In this document: positions 32,196 through 38,932 of the stretch, one piece after another
Layout of the letters: each line of letters opens with the position of its first letter
Position numbering within the stretch: position 1 is the first letter of the stretch
Assembly: GCA_043821485.1 (NCBI GenBank)
Contig: JBDRCU010000060.1
Location: forward strand, 1-38,932
Origin: JBDRCU01 sp043821485
Lineage (GTDB): Bacteria > Patescibacteriota > Minisyncoccia > 2-02-FULL-40-12 > IGHO2-01-FULL-4-A
Direction of reading: 5' to 3'
Length of the DNA stretch: 38,932 nucleotides
Notes under the pieces: generated by a model
What the model was told of the DNA's origin: nothing
Database searches by the model: none
What the model saw: the letters and a program-made list of their open reading frames with translations, nothing else
Program-made: the position numbers and the translations under genes

Positions 32196-32263
32196 TGGAC
32201 AATACCGGACAAAAGCGACGATATCGGACAAATTATCGGACAAAACTGGACAGATATCGGACA
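32196..32263 (+). repeat. GGACA repeat array in the adhesin leader
   Basis: Six GGACA copies at 32197, 32207, 32226, 32238, 32248 and 32259, with a degenerate copy (CGACG) near 32216. Spacing is close to 10-12 bp, i.e. one helical turn. This suggests a protein bound cooperatively on one DNA face, or repeated GGA sites in the RNA leader. Confidence 0.65.
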
Positions 32264-32306
32264 TTATTAATAGAAAGCGAATAATATAACAATTAATCAA
32301 TATAAT

Positions 32307-35300
32307 ATGAGTATGCAAAAAATAGGAGTGAATAAAAAGGTTTTAATAATCACATTCGCATTAGTCGGTATTATCGGGACTTTTTCGCTTATTGGACCAT
32401 CAATAACAACAGCACTTATAATGCCTCCGATTGATGACCAAGGACAGCCCATAGGTTTGCCTACGATAACGCCTGTAGAGACGCCTACTGCAAATCCAAG
32501 CACGCCCACTAATACACCAGTTCCAACTCCAATAGCAACTCCACAAAATCCAGAGACGCCATCTGGAGATGCTGTGTGTTCAAATGTACCGAATACTCCA
32601 ACATTCAATCCTTTTCCACTAACATTTACCGGGGAAGATTGTCATGACTATCCGATTATTGATGCCCGAGTTAATGGTGGATCATTTTCAACTAGTATTG
32701 CAGACTTAAACAATGGGCTTACAGCTCATGCAGGAGATACCATTCAGGTTCGCGTATATATGCACAATGGTGCAACACCCGGTGCTAATACTGCTAAAAA
32801 TGTATTTGTACAAACAACTACAGATTTCAGCACTGGTACAGACCACGAATTAACAGCTACATTAATTGCAAGCAATGCCGAATCCAAAACCGGAACATTC
32901 ACTATTCACACAGCAAACGACGAAAGTCTGATTCTTCAATATCAAAGTGCAACCATCTATGACAAAAACTTTAAACATGTAATAAAGGATAACTTTACTA
33001 CTGGTGACGGAGCCGTCTCTCTTGGAGATGTACCTGCATGTTTTGAGTATTTAAGATGGATAGTATATGACATAAAGGTAATATCAGATGCACCAGTTGA
33101 GACTCCAACTTCGACACCTGCTCCAACTCCAACACCAAGACCGATATATAATGTAACTTGTCATATTCCTTCACAACCTGGAAGATTAATTTACAATCTA
33201 ACCAGTAATGGTACGAACGAACAAGTTTTAAGTAGCACGAATGGAGAAGGCGACGCATGGCAAAACCCCGTACAAGCAACTATTCCTGCTGGCCAATATC
33301 ATGTGATTCTTGAAGGGTATGATAATCACTCTGATAAACCCAGTCAAACCCAAATCCACGAACAGTTCGACGTAAGATTACGTGATGCTGGAATTCATCA
33401 GATCGCACAAACTGGGGCTAGCTATGATATTCCAAATAATAAAGATTACAGTGATATTACAAAATATGTATCAGGTATTCTAACTCTTCCTGTTCAGGCA
33501 AATGAAATATATGCACACCACGCATTTCTCAGCGATAATTCAAGCCCAAACAGCTTAACTGCTGTATGTGCTGCATTTGATCTAATCGTAACACCAACCC
33601 CAACCCCGACACCCACACCTACTCCAACTCCGACACCTACTCCAATTCCGACTCCAACACCAGATCCTTTGATATGTAACCCCTTATCACAAACCGTAGG
33701 AATGAATGATCCAGCAACACTTTATGCTGCTGGTGGAGACGGAACCTATAACTGGAGTGTAGCAGGCGGAAACCCTTCAAGCGGAGCAAGTGCAATATTC
33801 ACAACAAGCTTCAGCGCTGCTGGATTATACGCCATAACTCTTAATGATGGCGTGTCAAATCCTGCAACATGTAATGTCTCCGTAACACAGCCTCCCGTTT
33901 ATACTCCGGAACTTACAATAACAAAAAGAGCTACCAATACTGCAACTAACCTTGATTATGCAGATAGCGTAAATGCTTCACCTAATGATTCTATAGTATT
34001 CAGACTTGAAATCACCAATACAGGAAATGGAACTGCCCAAGACACAGTTGTTACAGATCCAATGTCAGGATCACGGCTTACCTATATAACGGGCAGTACA
34101 TTAATAGAAGGCCAGCCAGCTCCTGATGGTATAACAAATGGTGGTATCCTTGTCGGCAATATTGCACCTAATCAAACAGTTGCAGTCATGTTCAGCGCAC
34201 GAATAGGCAATGCAAATGAATTTGGCATCGGTGTAACAACTCTGGAAAATATTGCTGCTGCATACGCATCTAATGCCTCTCAAGTAGAAGATAATGCATT
34301 TATTAATGTAACTGTAAACGGAACATTAACATGCAATCCTTCTTCTCAAACGATACAAGCTGGACATCTTGCAGTAATGAATGCAACAGGTGGAAATGGA
34401 ACCTATAATTGGACTGCAACAAATGGAAGTCCTGACAGTGGAACAGGTTCTACATTCTCAACAACCTACAATCAAGCAGGCACTTATTCGGTATGGGTAT
34501 ATGACAATACAACCAATGCAAACTGCACAGTATATGTTACACAACCATCAAACCCAAATCTTAGCATTACAAAACAAGTTAAAAATGTAACTCAGGGAAC
34601 TGGCGAATACAATCTCGTATCAGCACGTCCTGACGAAATCGTTGAATTCGTAATCCGTGTAACCAATATCGGATCTACAAATGCATACGACACAGTTGTA
34701 ACAGACACTCTTCCATCAAAACTTTATTACTTAAATGGCACTACAACTGTTGATGGATACAATGAAAACAGCGACGCTGTAACATATGGCGGAATTGATA
34801 TAGGGACATTAAGTGCAGGACAAACTAAAACAGTTAGATTCCGAGCACAGGTTGCAAATGACTCACAGTTTAGCTCAGGAACAACCACCTTGATCAACAC
34901 TGCAATCTCACATGCAGATAGCACAGGAAGCGTTAGCGATACTGCATCTGTTCAGGTAACAAAAGATACTCTGTACTTATCATGTAATCCAACTCACCAG
35001 ACTATAGACAGATATCAGACCGCAACTCTTTATGCATCTGGCGGAAACGGAAACTTCTCATGGTCAGCACCGAATGGAAGTCCTTCAACTGGATACAATT
35101 CAACATTCAACACAAGCTATAGTTCAACAGGAACCAAAACAATAACTGTTTACAGCGCAGGAGAAAGCCGATCATGCACGGTATATGTTCGGGACACCAC
35201 TTCAACTTCACTCAGCATTACCAAGGATGTAAGAAATGTTTCAGACAATTCAGGCACATACAATACAGTTTCAGCAAATCCAAACGAAACTGTTGAATTT

Positions 35301-36251
35301 GCTCTTCGTATTACAAACAATGGGAACACAACCCTATACAATGTACGTGTAAGAGATAGCGTCCCAAGCGGACTTACATACCTAAACGGTTCAACAACTG
35401 CTGACTGGACAAGCTATAATTACGACAATAGCATTGTAAATAGCAATGGTCTGAATATCGGAACATTGAATGCAGGACAAACCAAAACTATAAGATTCAG
35501 AGCAGAGGTTCGTGAATCAGGTTACTTTAGTCAAACATCTACAACCCTTACTAACTACGGTTATGCATGGGCTGATGGAATAAGTTCAAGAAACGATACA
35601 GCATTTGTAATCGTTGATAGATCGGGTACTGACGTTGATCCCAATGCAGAACTTCGCATACAGAAGTTTGGAAGAAATGTCAGCAAAGGTGAATCAGCAG
35701 AACTTACAAGTATAAAAGCAAATCCAAATGATACTATTGAATTCGTAATTCGCGTTAAGTCACTCTCAAATACTACAATTCATAATGTAATAGTACGAGA
35801 TTCAATCCCAGTAGGCATGGCCTATATACCTAATACCACTGGTGTTAACGGCCACATCGTAGCCGACGGCATCGTCAGCGGCGGTATAAATATTGGATCG
35901 CTCGCGCCTAATCAAGAAGCTATAATTAGATTCAGCGTAGTAGTCAGTCCTGCAAGTGCATTCACAAACAATACAACCAATGTAACAAACATTGCATATA
36001 CTAGAGCTGATAGCGTACCCGAAGTTGGAACTACATTACCAATTACAATCGTAAAAAGCTCAATACTTGAAATAATTGGTGACATTCCAACAGGAGGCAG
36101 TGGCATGCTACTTACAGTAACACTGCTTGGGGCTCTAATGACAGCAATGTACGCTAATTACACACGTACAGATATGTTCAAAACTAGAGAAGCAAAAGCC
36201 TTAATTAAAAAACACCGATCAGACGAAACTAGGTTCAACTTCGCAGCCTAA
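32307..36251 (+). CDS. Giant surface adhesin-like protein with DUF11 repeats
   Basis: A 1314-aa exported protein. A membrane/signal helix is at residues 11-30. Thr/Pro linkers (TPTPTPTP-type, about 50-90, 262-275 and 430-455) flank an N-terminal region of unknown fold. Three PKD-like modules begin with LxCNPxxQT. They alternate with four DUF11-type beta domains, each opening with a LxITKxxxN-like strand and containing NPNDxxxFxxRxxN. A C-terminal IPTGG, a membrane helix and a basic tail (FKTREAKALIKKHR) resemble a sorting signal. The next gene is a sortase, so wall or surface attachment is likely. Start at 32307; 32313 is a second choice. Confidence 0.87.
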   Translation: MSMQKIGVNKKVLIITFALVGIIGTFSLIGPSITTALIMPPIDDQGQPIGLPTITPVETPTANPSTPTNTPVPTPIATPQNPETPSGDAVCSNVPNTPTFNPFPLTFTGEDCHDYPIIDARVNGGSFSTSIADLNNGLTAHAGDTIQVRVYMHNGATPGANTAKNVFVQTTTDFSTGTDHELTATLIASNAESKTGTFTIHTANDESLILQYQSATIYDKNFKHVIKDNFTTGDGAVSLGDVPACFEYLRWIVYDIKVISDAPVETPTSTPAPTPTPRPIYNVTCHIPSQPGRLIYNLTSNGTNEQVLSSTNGEGDAWQNPVQATIPAGQYHVILEGYDNHSDKPSQTQIHEQFDVRLRDAGIHQIAQTGASYDIPNNKDYSDITKYVSGILTLPVQANEIYAHHAFLSDNSSPNSLTAVCAAFDLIVTPTPTPTPTPTPTPTPTPIPTPTPDPLICNPLSQTVGMNDPATLYAAGGDGTYNWSVAGGNPSSGASAIFTTSFSAAGLYAITLNDGVSNPATCNVSVTQPPVYTPELTITKRATNTATNLDYADSVNASPNDSIVFRLEITNTGNGTAQDTVVTDPMSGSRLTYITGSTLIEGQPAPDGITNGGILVGNIAPNQTVAVMFSARIGNANEFGIGVTTLENIAAAYASNASQVEDNAFINVTVNGTLTCNPSSQTIQAGHLAVMNATGGNGTYNWTATNGSPDSGTGSTFSTTYNQAGTYSVWVYDNTTNANCTVYVTQPSNPNLSITKQVKNVTQGTGEYNLVSARPDEIVEFVIRVTNIGSTNAYDTVVTDTLPSKLYYLNGTTTVDGYNENSDAVTYGGIDIGTLSAGQTKTVRFRAQVANDSQFSSGTTTLINTAISHADSTGSVSDTASVQVTKDTLYLSCNPTHQTIDRYQTATLYASGGNGNFSWSAPNGSPSTGYNSTFNTSYSSTGTKTITVYSAGESRSCTVYVRDTTSTSLSITKDVRNVSDNSGTYNTVSANPNETVEFALRITNNGNTTLYNVRVRDSVPSGLTYLNGSTTADWTSYNYDNSIVNSNGLNIGTLNAGQTKTIRFRAEVRESGYFSQTSTTLTNYGYAWADGISSRNDTAFVIVDRSGTDVDPNAELRIQKFGRNVSKGESAELTSIKANPNDTIEFVIRVKSLSNTTIHNVIVRDSIPVGMAYIPNTTGVNGHIVADGIVSGGINIGSLAPNQEAIIRFSVVVSPASAFTNNTTNVTNIAYTRADSVPEVGTTLPITIVKSSILEIIGDIPTGGSGMLLTVTLLGALMTAMYANYTRTDMFKTREAKALIKKHRSDETRFNFAA

Positions 36252-36296
36252 CAATCTTGTCCAATCCTGGCGCAACAGGATTGGACGATTGTCTTT
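36252..36296 (+). terminator. Intrinsic terminator after the adhesin
   Basis: CAATC and GTCCAATCCTG pair with CAGGATTGGAC and GATTG around a 6-nt loop. A T-rich run follows. Confidence 0.8.
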
Positions 36297-36354
36297 ATTT
36301 ACATAAGAAACTACTATGTAAATAGAGACGACTTAAATAGCTATCTCTATTATC

Positions 36355-37011
36355 ATGAAGATAAAACGCATTGCAATCGTATTTGTAATAGCTTTTATTC
36401 TCGCACTTGCAGTGCTTAATTTTGGTATTATCAAAGAATACACTCGTTTTATAGGGATCCAAATAGCTGACATATTCAGAAACGAACCAGAACAAATCAT
36501 AAGCACGCCAAGACCAGAACCAAGACTATTTCCTGTTACAGACCCTAATGATTTACATACACTCAAACCTCTCCCAGCAGAAGCTCGCATTGTAATCCCT
36601 AAAATTGGTACGAACGCCCCCTTGGTTTTTAATATACCAAATGACAACAATCAAATATTCGATGCACTCAAAAACGGTGTTGTTCAACATCCAATTAGTG
36701 CAAAACCTGGCCGGGAAGGCATGTCTATTTTACTGGGCCACAGCTCTGCGCCTTTAGGACATTATGAATACGGAAATGTATTTACTCTCCTTGGCAATCT
36801 AAATGCAGGTGATACCTTCTATATAGAATACGCAGACGGACAACGTTTCAATTACGAAATACAAGAAAAATTTAAATTTAATCCATTTGATTTGAGCGAT
36901 CCTAATCTCTACAAACTCGAATCAATCAAGTACGATGGAGTAACACTCGTCACCTGCTGGCCAATAGGAACAAACCTCCAGAGACAAGCAGTGCTAGCAA
37001 AGGAAATTTAA
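36355..37011 (+). CDS. Sortase
   Basis: A 218-aa transpeptidase with an N-terminal membrane helix (residues 5-25). The catalytic triad is complete: H129 in LLGHSS, C201 in TLVTCWP and R210 in NLQR. The core starts near residue 77 (ARIVIPKIG). Sortases cut an LPxTG-like signal and join the protein to the surface. The likely client is the adhesin just upstream, whose end carries IPTGG. The two are separated by a terminator, so they may be expressed separately. The sortase class was not resolved. Confidence 0.9.
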   Translation: MKIKRIAIVFVIAFILALAVLNFGIIKEYTRFIGIQIADIFRNEPEQIISTPRPEPRLFPVTDPNDLHTLKPLPAEARIVIPKIGTNAPLVFNIPNDNNQIFDALKNGVVQHPISAKPGREGMSILLGHSSAPLGHYEYGNVFTLLGNLNAGDTFYIEYADGQRFNYEIQEKFKFNPFDLSDPNLYKLESIKYDGVTLVTCWPIGTNLQRQAVLAKEI

Positions 37012-37015
37012 TATT

Positions 37016-37042
37016 AAAAACTCCGTCATAGGCGGAGTTTTT
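37016..37042. terminator. Intrinsic terminator after the sortase
   Basis: AAAAACTCCG pairs with CGGAGTTTTT. The A/T flanks make it usable in both directions. Confidence 0.85.
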
Positions 37043-37064
37043 AATTGAATGTTGATAAAATCTA

Positions 37065-37093
37065 TTGAACCAAGTCCTGCTGTCATGTATACT
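37065..37093 (+). promoter_or_regulatory. Promoter of HTH gene C, leaderless
   Basis: TTGAAC (37065-37070), 17-nt spacer and TATACT (37088-37093), with TG directly before the -10. The ATG follows after 7 nt. Confidence 0.7.
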
Positions 37094-37100
37094 AAGGTTA

Positions 37101-37829
37101 ATGGTTAAAAATCCACGGCATCGCTACGCTTACGAAAAAACACGTTACTTAAGGAGCAAAGGGCTAAGTTACAATGATATAGTTGCACAAGTAGGCTGTG
37201 CAAAAAGCAGTGTTAGTCTCTGGTGTCGCGATGTTCCCCTAACCAGAACTCAACGTGAAAAACTTCAAAAAAAACGTCTCAAAAATCAGATATTAGCGGC
37301 TCAGGGAATGAAGAATAAAAGAGCACGGGAAGTGACGATAGTACGAGATAGAGCCAAAGGTGAAATAAAATCTTTAAATTATGAAGTTTTTCGTATGGCT
37401 GGCGTAGCTATGTATTGGGCGGAAGGAGTAAAGACAAACGGAACTGCAGTGTCGAATTCAGATCCTCATGTAATACAATTTATGATTAGCTGGTTTAAAG
37501 AGATCTTCGACATCACACCTAGCCAATTTAAAGCTCATCTGCACATACACTATGGAAATGATGAAAAAAAAATTAAGAAATATTGGTCAAGTATTACTGG
37601 CATCCCCTTGAAAAATTTCGGAAAATGTTTTATAAAACCTAAGGGGACGGGCCACAGAACAAATATTCTACCCAATGGAATAATCAGAATAAAACTACAC
37701 GGTGAATATTACGGTAAAAATGTAACCGATTTGCGACATAGAATATTGGCTTGGTCAGAAAAAGCATACGAATTAAGTCAAAAAATATATACCGCCCATA
37801 GCTCAATTGGTAGAGCAGGAAGCTCTTAA
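37101..37829 (+). CDS. HTH protein with LAGLIDADG-like motif, tRNA-linked (copy C)
   Basis: A 242-aa protein. The ATG at 37101 is preferred, since a TTG at 37065 is the -35 box. The HTH is at about residues 12-45 (SKGLSYNDIVAQVGCAKSSVSLW, in part). A basic linker leads to a domain with VAMYWAEGVK, SNSDPHVIQFMISWF, HLHIHYGND, IKKYWSSITGIPLKNF and LPNGIIRIKLHG. The domain order and words match copies A and B. The last 12 codons lie inside tRNA-Lys and read AHSSIGRAGSS. A homing-type activity is inferred, not shown. Confidence 0.7.
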   Translation: MVKNPRHRYAYEKTRYLRSKGLSYNDIVAQVGCAKSSVSLWCRDVPLTRTQREKLQKKRLKNQILAAQGMKNKRAREVTIVRDRAKGEIKSLNYEVFRMAGVAMYWAEGVKTNGTAVSNSDPHVIQFMISWFKEIFDITPSQFKAHLHIHYGNDEKKIKKYWSSITGIPLKNFGKCFIKPKGTGHRTNILPNGIIRIKLHGEYYGKNVTDLRHRILAWSEKAYELSQKIYTAHSSIGRAGSS

Positions 37830-37864
37830 CTTCAAGGTTCCAGGTTCGAGTCCTGGTGGGCGGA
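37792..37864 (+). tRNA. tRNA-Lys(CTT)
   Basis: Acceptor CCGCCCA/TGGGCGG (7 perfect pairs), D-arm GCTC/GAGC, anticodon loop CTCTTAA (anticodon CTT) and T-loop TTCGAGT. The top pair of the anticodon stem (27-43) is G-A. No CCA is encoded. Its 5' half overlaps HTH gene C and its 3' half overlaps, antisense, the end of the recombinase gene. Confidence 0.93.
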
Positions 37865-38932
37865 CAAGTTAGGACGGCTAGAGTAATTTACTAGTAGATT
37901 GAATGGTTTTCGTACTGTAAAATCTAGCTTTCTATCATTTAAAGTAGCGTTCTGAAGTAGGTATCCCAAAAGTTGCTGTTTTTCATGTACTTCAGAACTT
38001 TCGAATATTTCGCGAGCTCGTTGAGCTAAGGAAAGCACTGTTTTTGCTGTGATATGGTACTGCTCATCTGCATCTGTGTATTCTTGCATACGTACTTCTG
38101 TTTCTCTTTGATCTTCTTTGTACTGTTTCAGTTTTCTGTCATAGTCATCCTGAGTAATACTCCCATCTGCTAAGAGATCAATAATTTTATCTAACATCAC
38201 TTGTTTCTTATCATACTGTATACGTAAAGCATTTAACGCTTCGGCTTGAAATACAGTCTTTGCTTCATTTGTACGCTTCAGACTATCAGTTACCCTATCT
38301 AATACATCCTGTGGCAACACAAGCGATTTTAAGAGCTTCTGGACGGGTTCTATGAGCTCTTCTTCTCGAATATATATACGCTTGCAAATGCCCTTATAAT
38401 TCGAACAGCTATAATAAACAAGCCTGCCCTTTTTTAACATTGCAGATATAAGTCCATTACATTTTTTACACTTAATTAATCGAGATAGGGCAAAGATTTT
38501 ACTCCTTGTTTTTGTGGTATTATTTGTTCGCTCTGACATTTTCTCTTGAACCTTCGCAAACACGTCGGGCGGAATCAACTGCGGGTAATAATGAGGATAT
38601 AATTTGCCTTTTGATCGATTTAGACCACTATAGAATGGATCTTTTAATATGTATTGAATGTTGCTTTTTGACACTTTATTTCCATATCTGCTTCTTAATC
38701 CTTGTTTGTACATTTCATCTGATATCTTTTGAAATGACCAGCCCTGCAAATACAGATCGTATATTTTAATAATGTGATGGGATCGTTCAGGATCAAAAGC
38801 TCTTCCGTTTGGTTCATGCTCTTTATGTACAACAACATATCCAAGTTTCGCTTGTCCTATTGCTTCCCCTTTTTGAAGCTTTAATTTTATTGTCCTTTTA
38901 ATATTATCACTAAGTTGCAAAACATACCCTCG
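37832..38932 (-). CDS. Large serine recombinase, C-terminal part (gene cut by window edge)
   Basis: The frame is open at the window end, so the N-terminal resolvase catalytic domain lies outside. The visible 366 codons hold the recombinase domain (GEAIGQAKLGYVV; WSFQKISDEMYKQGLRSRYGNKVSKSNIQYIL, in part; DPFYSG), a zinc ribbon (IKCKKCNG and YYSCSNYKGIC) and a coiled coil. Such enzymes insert and excise mobile DNA. The last codons (about SAHQDSNLEP) are read from the antisense of tRNA-Lys. This places the gene at the edge of an element joined to the tRNA. Confidence 0.88.
   Translation of the reverse strand, partial: RGYVLQLSDNIKRTIKLKLQKGEAIGQAKLGYVVVHKEHEPNGRAFDPERSHHIIKIYDLYLQGWSFQKISDEMYKQGLRSRYGNKVSKSNIQYILKDPFYSGLNRSKGKLYPHYYPQLIPPDVFAKVQEKMSERTNNTTKTRSKIFALSRLIKCKKCNGLISAMLKKGRLVYYSCSNYKGICKRIYIREEELIEPVQKLLKSLVLPQDVLDRVTDSLKRTNEAKTVFQAEALNALRIQYDKKQVMLDKIIDLLADGSITQDDYDRKLKQYKEDQRETEVRMQEYTDADEQYHITAKTVLSLAQRAREIFESSEVHEKQQLLGYLLQNATLNDRKLDFTVRKPFNLLVNYSSRPNLSAHQDSNLEP

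Noticed and set aside
32196..32263. GGACA copies as a CRISPR array
   Set aside because: The repeats are 5-8 nt with 5-14 nt between them, far shorter than CRISPR repeats and spacers, and no cas gene is near.

Overview
The window looks like a chromosomal segment of a Patescibacteria (Candidate Phyla Radiation) bacterium. This is inferred from gene content, not from an rRNA. The genome is AT-rich and tightly packed. ValS is short (716 aa). There are VanW, PrsW, lamin-tail, DUF5667-type anti-sigma and several small VirB2/TrbC-like pilin genes, plus a sortase next to a giant DUF11-type surface protein. TGA is used as a normal stop codon (tsaD ends in TGA), so this is not a lineage that reads UGA as glycine. 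Many genes appear leaderless, with a -10 box only 6-14 nt before the ATG.

Layout. 1-6031: a structured, unidentified RNA-like element, tRNA-Glu, then plus-strand tsaD, valS, prsW-like, hsp20 and a VanW protein. 6047-15711: tRNA-Leu(TAG) and a long minus-strand run. In transcription order it reads MBL hydrolase, small membrane protein, gyrA (with an HNH intein), methyltransferase, solute-binding protein and four VirB2-like membrane proteins, one carrying a possible M15-like peptidase domain. 15760-20193: rpsA and ftsH (with a LAGLIDADG intein) overlap on the plus strand. 20204-25813: tRNA-Ile, tRNA-Val(TAC), a coiled-coil protein, an RluA-type pseudouridine synthase, rplS, a free-standing LAGLIDADG gene abutting tRNA-Leu(GAG), a CofE-like ligase, an HTH gene overlapping tRNA-Val(GAC), a Nudix and an HD protein. 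25869-28960: a lamin-tail surface protein, tRNA-Phe split by a 213-nt group I intron, an HTH gene upstream of tRNA-Gly, a 3D-domain wall protein and tRNA-Arg. 28992-37011: anti-sigma/ECF sigma pair, a GC-rich foreign-looking gene with a strong Shine-Dalgarno, the 1314-aa adhesin and a sortase. 37101-38932: an HTH gene overlapping tRNA-Lys, and a large serine recombinase running antisense into the same tRNA and off the window edge.

The main theme is selfish or tRNA-targeting elements at high density: two inteins, one tRNA group I intron, one free LAGLIDADG endonuclease gene, three related HTH-plus-'WAEG/LGEG' genes and one recombinase. Four of the endonuclease-like genes sit immediately 5' of, and in the same direction as, four different tRNA genes. 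Two overlap the tRNA, one is 1 nt away and one is 19 nt away. Each has a TATACT -10 box close to its ATG. This repeated gene-tRNA arrangement is the best candidate for an undescribed system.
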